Assembly: GCA_900550385.1 (NCBI GenBank)
Contig: URRZ01000013.1
Location: forward strand, 1-35,792
From: an uncultured Coriobacteriaceae bacterium
Lineage (GTDB): Bacteria; Actinomycetota; Coriobacteriia; Coriobacteriales; Eggerthellaceae
Length of the DNA: 35,792 nucleotides
Direction: 5' to 3'
The notes below the pieces were generated by a model. That model ran no database searches. It worked only from the letters and a program-made list of their open reading frames with translations, and was not told where the DNA came from. Position 1 is the first letter of the stretch; each line of letters begins with the position of its first letter. The position numbers were made by a program, and so were the translations under genes. Below are positions 16,229 to 23,197 of this stretch, one piece after another.

Positions 16229-16244
16229 GCCGGTCGGGACCGGC
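16229..16244 (-). terminator. Hairpin after the alcohol dehydrogenase gene
   Basis: A perfect 7-bp stem (GCCGGTC with GACCGGC, two-base loop) lies 28 bases past the dehydrogenase stop, within a longer G/C inverted region. No strong T-run follows. Termination is possible but unproven. The region between it and the operon promoter (16195-16225) is AT-richer and is where the sequence style changes. Confidence 0.3.
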
Positions 16245-16271
16245 CCCGAAGATGCCGTGCCGCCGGATGTC

Positions 16272-17330
16272 CTACCAGCTGATCTTCACGATCGGCTTGA
16301 TGAGGTCGCGGGGCTTCTCGTCCATGACGCGGAAGGCGTCCTCGATCTTGTCGAATCCCTCGAAGGCGTAGTTGAGCATCTTGCCGGGGTGCAGACGACC
16401 GGCGCGGATGATGTTGAGCAGGCGGCCGATGCGGTAGGCGCCGCCGGGGCAGAACCCCGTCTTGAGGGCGACGTCGCTCATTCCGAGGCCCCAGAGCGCG
16501 GTGGGGATCTCAAAGGTCTCGGAGGCGTCGAAGTAGTTGATGTTGGAGATCACCCCGCCGGGGCGCGTGAGCTGGAGCGCCTGGTTGACGCTCGACGCCC
16601 TGCCGCCGGCGATGATGCAGGCGTCGACGGGGCCGGCGAGGTCGAGGATCTGCTCGACCACGTCTCCCTCCTTGTAGCTCACGATGTCCGTGGCGCCAAA
16701 CTCCCGCGCGAGGGCGGCGCAGTTGGGACGGGTGCCGATGCCGATGATGCGGCCGGCGCCTCGCAGCGCCGCGCCGGCGATCGCCATGAGGCCGACGGGG
16801 CCGATGCCAAAGACCACGACGGTGTCACCAAACTGCACGTCGGCCTGCTCCACCCCGTAGAAGCCCGTCGACATCATGTCGACGGTCATGAGCGCGTCCT
16901 CGACGCTCACGTCCTCGGGCTTGGCCACGAGGTTGGCGTCGGCGTTGTTGACGTGGTAGAACTCGGCGAAGACGCCGTCCTTGCTGCCCATGAACTTGAA
17001 GCTGCCGATGAGACGGCGGTCGTGGGCGTTGTTGTCGTTGCGGCGCTGCAGCTGCGGGACCTCCCAGTCGGGCGTGTTGCAGGGCACCACGACGATGTCG
17101 CCGGGCCTGAAGTTCTGGACGAGCTCGCCCACCTCGACGACCTCGCCGATGGACTCGTGCCCGAGGATGAGGTTGTGCTTGGGACCCGACCCGCCGTGCA
17201 TGCAGTGCGTGTCGCTCGAGCACGGTGCGACCGCGACGGGGCGCAGCAGCGCGTCGAGCGGGCCGACCTGCGGGCGGTCCTTCTCCATCCAGCCGGGGTT
17301 GTTCACTTCTATGACGCCGTACCCACGCAT
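16272..17330 (-). CDS. Zinc-dependent secondary alcohol dehydrogenase
   Basis: A 352-residue medium-chain dehydrogenase, the same length as the Thermoanaerobacter/Clostridium secondary alcohol dehydrogenases it closely resembles throughout (MRGYGVIEVNNPGW start, VPCNTPDWEVP, ISNINYF). These interconvert secondary alcohols and ketones or aldehydes with NADP(H). Catalytic zinc ligands are visible: Cys37, the GHE at 57-59 and the Asp in TVDMMSTGF. The nucleotide site reads GIGPVGL and GTRP, where the NADP-specific relatives have GSRP, so NADPH use is likely. ATG 17330 has AAGGA eight bases upstream; an in-frame ATG at 17360 lacks a ribosome site. It follows the efflux pump by 79 bases on the same strand and is probably under the same TetR control. 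Confidence 0.93.
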   Translation of the reverse strand: MRGYGVIEVNNPGWMEKDRPQVGPLDALLRPVAVAPCSSDTHCMHGGSGPKHNLILGHESIGEVVEVGELVQNFRPGDIVVVPCNTPDWEVPQLQRRNDNNAHDRRLIGSFKFMGSKDGVFAEFYHVNNADANLVAKPEDVSVEDALMTVDMMSTGFYGVEQADVQFGDTVVVFGIGPVGLMAIAGAALRGAGRIIGIGTRPNCAALAREFGATDIVSYKEGDVVEQILDLAGPVDACIIAGGRASSVNQALQLTRPGGVISNINYFDASETFEIPTALWGLGMSDVALKTGFCPGGAYRIGRLLNIIRAGRLHPGKMLNYAFEGFDKIEDAFRVMDEKPRDLIKPIVKISW

Positions 17331-17409
17331 GTTGGTGATCCTTTCCTTCGGGAGCGGCATTGGCCCGCCGCTCGGACAACCTGGTTCTTCTCGCCGGTCC
17401 CGGCACCTG

Positions 17410-18858
17410 CTAGGAGGTGTGGCCTTCGCGGCGGTCGAGGACGAAGATGCGCACGAGCGTGATGACGATGCCCACGATCACGAGCCCCATGAGGATGAGG
17501 AAGGTGCGTGACATGCCAGTGATGAAGACGTCCGGCCGCTCGGGGATGTAGGCGGTTACGCGATAGCCGGCGACGTCGCTCATGTTGCCGTAGAGCAGCG
17601 CCATGGAGACGGTGATGCCGAGCGACTGGCCGAGGTAGCGCATGAGGTTCCCGAGCGAGCCCACGAAGCCGAGCATCTCGGGCTTGGCGTGGCTCATGAT
17701 GAGGGAGTTGTTGGGCGCCTGGAAGATGGCACTGCCAAGCGAGGTCCCCATCATGATCGCGACGATGAGCGGGATGGGGGTGTCGAGCGAGAGCGAGGCG
17801 AACAGGCTCAAGCCCAGCGCGAACAGCGCGGCGCCGACGACGACGGGGATGTTGCAGCCGATCTTGTCGGAGATGGTGCCGGAGATCGGGCCGACGATGG
17901 CGTTCACGAGCGAGTACGTCGCCACGATGGCGCCCGCGACGCCCGGCGCGATGCCCATGGCCTGCTGCAGGTAGAACGGGGAGATGACCGTGATGCCCGA
18001 GAGGGCGAGGAACACGCAGACGGCCGTGAGCAGGCAGGCGTCGAAGCCGAGGTTCTTGAAGACGTCCATGTTGATGAGCGGGTCGGACTCGCGGCGCTCC
18101 ACGATGACGAAGAGCACGAGCAGGACCGCAGCCGCGGCGAGCATGACCGCGTGCAGGGGCGAGAATCCCTTCTGCATGAGGGTGATGGCGGCAAAGAAGA
18201 GCAGGATGGCGGGGGAGAGCAGGACGGCGCCCTTGACGTCGAAGCGCTTCCTCTCCGCGGGGCGGCGGTTGGGCAGGACCCTGAGGCCGACGAGGAACGA
18301 GACGATGCCGATGGGCACGTTGATGAGGAAGATGACGCGCCAGGGGGCTATGGAGACGAGGGTGCCGCCAATGGTGGGGCCGGACATGGCGCCGAGGGCG
18401 GTGAAGGTGGCCAGCAGCCCGAGGGCGCGGCCTCGGCTGTCCGCGAACATCTCGGTGATGATGCCCTGGTTGTTGGCCATGCTGGCAGCGATGCCGAGCC
18501 CCTGGACGGCGCGCGCGGCGATGAGGATGGGCAGGCTCGGCGCAAGCGCGCTCAGGAGCGACCCCACGGTGAAGGTGACGACGCCGAACTGGAAGACGCG
18601 AACCTTGCCGATCATGTCGCCGAGACGGCCGAAGGTGAGCAGGAACGCGCAGCTCACCACCAGCAGCGTGCTCGAGACCCACTGGACGAGGGCCATGTCC
18701 ACCTCGAACGCGGTCTGCAGGGTGGGGAGCGCCACGTTGGCGATCGTGGTGTCGAGCATCTCCATGAGCGTCATGCACAGAATGACGACGAGGGCGAGGT
18801 TCTTCTGCCCCTTGGAGAGCTCTGCCGGGGATGAGGGCGATGTGCTCTGCTTGTTCAC
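17410..18858 (-). CDS. DHA2-type 14-helix MFS drug/H+ antiporter
   Basis: A 482-residue major facilitator transporter of the EmrB/QacA (DHA2, 14-helix) type, which exports toxic compounds in exchange for protons. Visible motifs: LDTTIANVALP in helix 1 (motif D1), the loop GRLGDMIGKVRVF (motif A), and the antiporter motif C in helix 5 (GAMSGPTIGG). Hydrophobic segments continue to the end, with a short basic C-terminus. GTG 18858 has AAAGGA six bases upstream. The gene is transcribed away from a TetR gene across a 144-base region holding two palindromes, the usual layout of a self-contained efflux switch. The alcohol dehydrogenase follows on the same strand. The substrate cannot be read. Confidence 0.93.
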   Translation of the reverse strand: MNKQSTSPSSPAELSKGQKNLALVVILCMTLMEMLDTTIANVALPTLQTAFEVDMALVQWVSSTLLVVSCAFLLTFGRLGDMIGKVRVFQFGVVTFTVGSLLSALAPSLPILIAARAVQGLGIAASMANNQGIITEMFADSRGRALGLLATFTALGAMSGPTIGGTLVSIAPWRVIFLINVPIGIVSFLVGLRVLPNRRPAERKRFDVKGAVLLSPAILLFFAAITLMQKGFSPLHAVMLAAAAVLLVLFVIVERRESDPLINMDVFKNLGFDACLLTAVCVFLALSGITVISPFYLQQAMGIAPGVAGAIVATYSLVNAIVGPISGTISDKIGCNIPVVVGAALFALGLSLFASLSLDTPIPLIVAIMMGTSLGSAIFQAPNNSLIMSHAKPEMLGFVGSLGNLMRYLGQSLGITVSMALLYGNMSDVAGYRVTAYIPERPDVFITGMSRTFLILMGLVIVGIVITLVRIFVLDRREGHTS

Positions 18859-18898
18859 GCTGGTTCCTTTCGGTCTTGCCGTCGGGGGACTGACTTGG

Positions 18899-18914
18899 CG
18901 TACACGAATGTACG
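18899..18914. promoter_or_regulatory. Operator-like palindrome 1 (CGTACA-N4-TGTACG)
   Basis: A perfect 6+4+6 inverted repeat, CGTACACGAATGTACG, lies 41 bases upstream of the efflux gene start. Size and place fit a binding site of the divergently encoded TetR protein. Confidence 0.55.
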
Positions 18915-18931
18915 TCACGCGCACCCATAAA

Positions 18932-18957
18932 GTGACCAGATTAAGAAAATCGGTCAC
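18932..18957. promoter_or_regulatory. Operator-like palindrome 2 (GTGACC...GGTCAC)
   Basis: GTGACC (18932-18937) and GGTCAC (18952-18957) form an inverted pair, extended inward by GATT/AATC, over 26 bp. A further GGTCA half-site occurs at 18966-18970. It lies in the AT-rich centre of the divergent region, where both promoters must be. Its sequence differs from palindrome 1, so the two may bind different proteins. Confidence 0.5.
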
Positions 18958-19002
18958 GTTTATTCGGTCAAAATGGGGGGAGGAGACGAGCGGGAGGCGA
19001 TC

Positions 19003-19632
19003 ATGCCGGCGATTTTTTCCGAGGAGGAGCGCAGGGGGCTGCGCCTTCGCATGCTGGACATCGGCTGGGAGCTGCTGCGCGACAAGGGCTTCCGCGCGCT
19101 GCGCGTGGAGGACGTGGCCCGGCGGGCGGGTCTCGCCAAGGGCACCTTCTACCACTTCTTCCCGTCCAAGGACGCCTTCCTTCAGGAGATGGTCGCGGAG
19201 AACCGACGCGAGCTCTCCGCGGGGTTCGAGGGGCTGCTCGCCGGCGAGGGCCGTCCCGAGGAGGCGCGCGTCCGCGCGTGCCTGCACGAGGTGTGGCACA
19301 GCGAGCGGCTGGTGTTTCGCTGCGTCGGGCTGGAGGACTACCGCAGGGTGTGCCTCACGCTGCCCGAGGGGTTTCAGCTGGGGCCCGTCGCGGGGAGCGG
19401 CATCATAGGCGGCCTGCTCGAGCGCGTTGCCCCCGAGCGCGACGCGGAGGCGCACGAGGTGGCGATGGCGCTGCAGCGCGTCGCGGCGCTCGCGCTCATG
19501 ACCGAGGGGGTCTCCGATCGCGCCACGCTCGACCGTGTCGTCGACATCTTGATTGACGACGCGGTCGACGTGCTCTTCGGGAGGCGGGACGCGTCTGGCG
19601 GGCCCGTGCGCGAGGAGGCGGGGCGCGCCTAG
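19003..19632 (+). CDS. TetR/AcrR family transcriptional regulator
   Basis: A 209-residue TetR-type repressor. The N-terminal helix-turn-helix is typical (VEDVARRAGLAKGTFYHFFPSK, about residues 34-57); the remaining helical domain would bind an unknown ligand. I start it at ATG 19003 because GGGAGG lies five bases upstream; an in-frame ATG at 18973 has no ribosome site. It is divergent from the DHA2 efflux gene, with two palindromes between, so it most likely represses the pump, the dehydrogenase behind it, and itself. Its stop overlaps the stop of the convergent TerB-N gene by three bases. Confidence 0.92.
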   Translation: MPAIFSEEERRGLRLRMLDIGWELLRDKGFRALRVEDVARRAGLAKGTFYHFFPSKDAFLQEMVAENRRELSAGFEGLLAGEGRPEEARVRACLHEVWHSERLVFRCVGLEDYRRVCLTLPEGFQLGPVAGSGIIGGLLERVAPERDAEAHEVAMALQRVAALALMTEGVSDRATLDRVVDILIDDAVDVLFGRRDASGGPVREEAGRA

Positions 19633-21173
19633 CCGTCGAGCGCCGCGCGCACGTCCTCGGCGTAGTCCTCCACGAGTCTGGGGACGCCCTGCGCGTCAAA
19701 CTCGACCGCCGTGTCGCCGAGCAGGTCGTAGAGCTTCCCGTTGACCGTGTCGACCAGGAGGTCCGCCCCGGTGACGTCCGGCGTGCGCCCGTCGAGCAGG
19801 CCACGGAGAAACGCGAGCTCGTCCGCGGTGAGCGCAAGGGTGTCGTCCGTCTTGCCTTGCGGAGGCGCCGCGGGCTCCGGCGCCGGGGTCTCTTCCTCGC
19901 GCTCCTCGTCGACGAGCAGGGCCTCGCGGGTCTCGGCGGCGCTCGCACGGATGTCCGCGAGCTTGGCGAGGTCGATCTCGATGCGCCGCGGTGCGTGGGC
20001 GACGCGCCAGGCGAGGTAGTCACCAATCGCTCGATCGATGATCTTGACCAGGTATTTTGGGTCAGCACGCTCCTTGAGGGGGCTCGGGTGGCCGAGGGCG
20101 ATGCGCAGCTGGCGGTCGACGGCGCGCAGGACCTGTCCGAGCCTGGCGCTGCGAGCGCCCCCGTCATGCAGGGAGTCGCAGCTCCAGATGCCGTTCTGGC
20201 AGACGTAGCGGCAAGTCTCGTCCAGCTCGACGACACAGTCTCGGTGCCGCCCGCCGGGATAGAAGACGGCCGAGGCGAACATCAGGTGCGGCATGGCGTG
20301 CCGTGTTCCGAAGAGGCTCTCCGTGAGCCCCTGGGCGCGGTGGGAGGCATAGTGGCGCGCGAGGTCTGCGAAGACGGCGCAGCAGACGCTGCGCACGGCG
20401 TCCGGCTCGTCCCGGTTGAGGCGCCCCTCGCGGATGTGATGGGTGGAGAGTGCGTCCAGCGCGCCGAGCAGCTCCTCGTCGCCGGCGGGATCGGTGCCGA
20501 AGGCGTGCGGCGGCCGGCGGCGCCCCTTGGGTGGAGACGCGTCGAGCGCTCGTTGCTCCGCGCGCCGGAGGACGCCCACGGCACGGTCATGCGCGGTGTT
20601 GAGGTACGGCGCGGCAAGCTCGACGGGTAGGTCGTGGAAGGCGACGTAGTCCACCAGCCAAGGACGCACGTAGCGATCGAGCACGGGGTCGAGGGAGCGA
20701 TACTCCTGCCAGAAGGACTCGATGGAGCGGAAGGCCTCCATCCCCGGTGCCGCTCCCACGCCGTTGACGAGCTCGTAGAGATAGACAAAGGCGAAGGAGG
20801 GGGAGGTCCGCTCAACCCTGCCGCGACGCACCCGCGCGCGCCAGGTGAAGTAGCCACGCAGCTGCGGGTTGGTCATGGACTCGTAGGTGGGAAAGTAGCT
20901 GGAGAACTCTCCGTCGAAGGGGAAGTCGTCGACGTAGTCGGCCATGAGGTGCGCCTGCTCCACGAAGAGCCGCGCGTCGGACCACGTCCGGGCCTCGCCG
21001 CAGCGGGCGAGCGCGCGCATCTGGCGGATGGGCTCGGGTAGGTAGCTGGCGAGCTGTGACCCGCGCAGGAGGATGGGCTCGTCGGCATAGGTGCGCGTGC
21101 TCGCGAACGCCCTGCCGCCCTTGGAGCGGCTGGCCGCGAGAATCTGCTCTATGATCGCGTCGACGTCCGGCAT
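19629..21173 (-). CDS. TerB-N / TerB-C domain protein
   Basis: A 514-residue protein with the TerB N-terminal associated domain: the block FPTYESM (94-100), QLRGYFTWR (104-112) and SFAFVYLYELVNG (127-138) is characteristic. The middle holds Cys pairs and basic patches, then an acidic Glu/Pro/Ala linker (~405-425), and the C-terminal ~75 residues (LTADELAFLRGLLDG and on) fit the TerB-C domain. In other genomes these proteins stand beside a DUF2791 ATPase and an Lhr-like helicase in systems proposed for stress or phage response. Both partners occur in this window on the same strand, 3.5 kb further along, separated by the efflux cassette. ATG 21173 has AGGGAG six bases upstream; a good -10 TATGAT lies at 21203-21198 on this strand. 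Molecular function is unknown. Confidence 0.82.
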   Translation of the reverse strand: MPDVDAIIEQILAASRSKGGRAFASTRTYADEPILLRGSQLASYLPEPIRQMRALARCGEARTWSDARLFVEQAHLMADYVDDFPFDGEFSSYFPTYESMTNPQLRGYFTWRARVRRGRVERTSPSFAFVYLYELVNGVGAAPGMEAFRSIESFWQEYRSLDPVLDRYVRPWLVDYVAFHDLPVELAAPYLNTAHDRAVGVLRRAEQRALDASPPKGRRRPPHAFGTDPAGDEELLGALDALSTHHIREGRLNRDEPDAVRSVCCAVFADLARHYASHRAQGLTESLFGTRHAMPHLMFASAVFYPGGRHRDCVVELDETCRYVCQNGIWSCDSLHDGGARSARLGQVLRAVDRQLRIALGHPSPLKERADPKYLVKIIDRAIGDYLAWRVAHAPRRIEIDLAKLADIRASAAETREALLVDEEREEETPAPEPAAPPQGKTDDTLALTADELAFLRGLLDGRTPDVTGADLLVDTVNGKLYDLLGDTAVEFDAQGVPRLVEDYAEDVRAALDG

Positions 21174-21231
21174 CGAATCTCCCTCGCTCCGGTTTTCATC
21201 ATACCCGGCCTCGTCGCGATGCGCGGTTCAG

Positions 21232-21460
21232 TCAAAAAGCCCGTTCGTGTGATGCTCGTGCGTTCCGACAATCAAAAAGCCCGTTCGTGTGATGACTTTT
21301 TCTCCCCGTTAAGACCACCGGGTCGGGATAACCCCTGTTGAGTAACAAATGTAGAAACTAATTGTTGAACTGAATGCCGTAAGAGGGTGGTTTTCCTATC
21401 ACACGAGCGAGCGTTTTGATCTTGCCGGGGCAGATTAATCACACGAAGAGGGGTTTTGCA
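21232..21460. repeat. Symmetric array of four 23-bp repeats
   Basis: Two identical 23-bp copies (21232-21254, 21272-21294; TCAAAAAGCCCGTTCGTGTG then ATG) face two degenerate copies in reverse (21398-21420, 21438-21460; shared core ATCACACGA and TTTTG). Each pair has the same 40-bp period (23+17). The centre (21295-21397) is AT-richer than its surroundings and holds no convincing gene. The outermost reverse copy overlaps the last codons of yaaA. The arrangement looks like the two ends of a small element carrying paired protein-binding sites. Confidence 0.75.
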
Positions 21461-22214
21461 CCGATCGCACAAACACGAGGGAGTCGTCGGACGAGCGCTC
21501 GACACTCAGCCTATAGCCGCGCTCATGGAAGTCAGGCAGCTCATCGATGGTCTCTACGCCCTGCTCGGCGCACCAGCGAGCAAAGGTGCCTCGTGCTGCC
21601 TTCGCTTCGGTCGCGGGCTGGCAAAGCCGACCGTCGCGCAGAACGCCGAAGATGCAGGTTGTGACCTGTGGGCCGTCCGGGCGCACCCAGGGTGTGACGG
21701 CGCGGGCGTACTCGGCGGAGGCAACGTTGACGATGACGTCACAGCCCTCGGCCGCGAGCGTCTCGTAGAGTGCGCCTCCCCAGAACCCATAGAGGTCGCG
21801 TGCGCCGTCGACGGCGAGGCGAGCCTGCATCTCGAGCCGATAGGGCACCACGCCGTCAAGCGGTCGCAGCACGCCGTAGAGACCCGAGAGGATGCGCAGG
21901 TGCTCGTCGAGCCAGGCGAGCTCGCCCTCGTCCATCACCCCTGCCGCCAGGTGCGTGTACTGGATGCCCTCGTAGGCAACTGCCGCCGCCGTCGTGTCGC
22001 GACCGAGGTCCATCGTGCGGAACCGCTCGTAGTTGAGGTCGGCGAGCCGGTCGCTGCAGTTCCAGAGTCGCTGGGCCTCGTCGCGCGAGAGGCGTTGGAC
22101 CGCGCGTACGAGCCGCTCGGCACGCCCCTGGAGGGCAGGAGCGCGCCCGGGCCAGGGAGGCGCGTCCTGCGCGCGCATCTTTTTCGCCGGGGAGACGATG
22201 AGCCTCAGTGACAT
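21435..22214 (-). CDS. yaaA: Peroxide stress protein YaaA (DUF328)
   Basis: A 259-residue YaaA-family protein. The start MSLRLIVSPAKKM and the blocks YEGIQYTHL, LSGLYGVLRPLDGVVPYRLEM and NVASAEYARAV are diagnostic. In E. coli YaaA limits free iron and so protects DNA and proteins during hydrogen peroxide stress; the fold binds DNA-like ligands. ATG 22214 has AAGGGG just upstream. It is divergent from a methyltransferase gene with 59 bases between. The last few codons (reading PSSCD) lie in a copy of the 23-bp repeat array, so the natural C-terminus may have been replaced when the repeat arrived. Confidence 0.93.
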   Translation of the reverse strand: MSLRLIVSPAKKMRAQDAPPWPGRAPALQGRAERLVRAVQRLSRDEAQRLWNCSDRLADLNYERFRTMDLGRDTTAAAVAYEGIQYTHLAAGVMDEGELAWLDEHLRILSGLYGVLRPLDGVVPYRLEMQARLAVDGARDLYGFWGGALYETLAAEGCDVIVNVASAEYARAVTPWVRPDGPQVTTCIFGVLRDGRLCQPATEAKAARGTFARWCAEQGVETIDELPDFHERGYRLSVERSSDDSLVFVRSVQNPSSCD

Positions 22215-22274
22215 GGGCACCCCTTTCGGGAACAATCCTACCAGCTCGCTATCTTGTGGCAGAGGAGGACGGAC

Positions 22275-23120
22275 ATGGCGCTCGGGAGAGGAACGCGCGC
22301 CGCCGCGGCGCTCGTCGTCGGCGTTGCCGCGGCTGCGGGGCGGTGGCTGTGGCGGGCGCGGCCGCACGTCGAGCGGACCATGGGCGGCCTCGCCCTCGTC
22401 TACACCACGCGCGACGACTCCGGCACGCCCGTCCGCGTCCTGCGCACGGGAGGCGTCTACCAGTCGGCCACCTATCTCGGCCCACGCGGGATGGAACCCG
22501 TCTTTGCTTACTACCGCTCCCTCGGCAGACTCTTCGAGCTGCGTCCGGACGCCCGTCGCGTGCTCGCGATCGGCGGCGGGGGGTTCGCGTTCCCCAAGCT
22601 CGTCGTCGCCGAGCACCCGGGCGTGCGGACAGACGTCGTCGAGATCGACCCTGCCGTCGTCCGAATCGCCCGCCGCTGGTTCTATCTGGACGAGGCGATC
22701 TCCCGGGCGCGCGCGGCCGGCGGCGAGCTCAACGTCATCTGCGACGACGGGCGCGCCTTCCTGGAGGGCCCGGTCGGCCCCTACGACGCGGTGGTCCTCG
22801 ACGCCTTCGTCGGCGCCGAGCCCGTGCGCTCCCTCGCCACGGTCGAGGCCCTCCGCCTCGTGCGGCGCGCCCTCGCGCCCGACGGCGTCTGCCTCATGAA
22901 CGTCGTCTCGCGTGACGGAGGGGCGGACGTGGGCTTCCTGCGCGCCGAGGTCGCGACGGCCCTCGCCGTCTTTCCCAACGTCAGGGTCGCCCTCGCCGTC
23001 GACGACGTGCACGCCGCCGAGGACAACTACCTGCTCGTCGCCTCGGCCGGCCCCCTCGACCTCCCTGACGCCATCCCGTTCGACGCGAGCTTCCCCACGA
23101 GCGCCCTACTCGACATCTAA
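22275..23120 (+). CDS. Spermidine-synthase-like methyltransferase, membrane-anchored
   Basis: A 281-residue Rossmann-fold protein of the spermidine synthase-like group. The nucleotide/SAM motif VLAIGGGGFAFPKLV, the acidic strand end VEIDPAVVRIARRWF, the DDGRAFL segment and YDAVVLDAF follow the order of that family. A short hydrophobic stretch at residues ~8-25 followed by Arg may anchor it to the membrane. True spermidine synthases have a different active-site loop, so I would not call it SpeE. Product and substrate are unknown. ATG 22275 has GAGGAGGA five bases upstream. It ends 77 bases before htpG on the same strand. Confidence 0.85.
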   Translation: MALGRGTRAAAALVVGVAAAAGRWLWRARPHVERTMGGLALVYTTRDDSGTPVRVLRTGGVYQSATYLGPRGMEPVFAYYRSLGRLFELRPDARRVLAIGGGGFAFPKLVVAEHPGVRTDVVEIDPAVVRIARRWFYLDEAISRARAAGGELNVICDDGRAFLEGPVGPYDAVVLDAFVGAEPVRSLATVEALRLVRRALAPDGVCLMNVVSRDGGADVGFLRAEVATALAVFPNVRVALAVDDVHAAEDNYLLVASAGPLDLPDAIPFDASFPTSALLDI

Positions 23121-23197
23121 GCGCAAGCGACTAAGATTATCTAAAAACGGGTACCTTAGCCCACGTTAGAGAAGCTGCACGGAAAGGGGCGCGCCGC

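Noticed and set aside
17689..18834. A 381-codon plus-strand frame opposite the MFS gene
   Set aside because: Its Asp/Glu/Gly/His-rich product lacks hydrophobic order, while the minus strand encodes a canonical transporter.
21232..21460. A small CRISPR array
   Set aside because: The repeat pairs are inverted to each other, spacers are only 17 bases, only two units per side exist, and no cas gene is near.
21272..21505. A 77-codon minus-strand gene in the repeat array
   Set aside because: It overlaps yaaA in another frame, has no ribosome site and is made largely of repeat sequence.
23121..23197. CIRCE or HspR heat-shock operator before htpG
   Set aside because: No matching inverted repeat; only a weak 5-base pair CTAAG/CTTAG is present.
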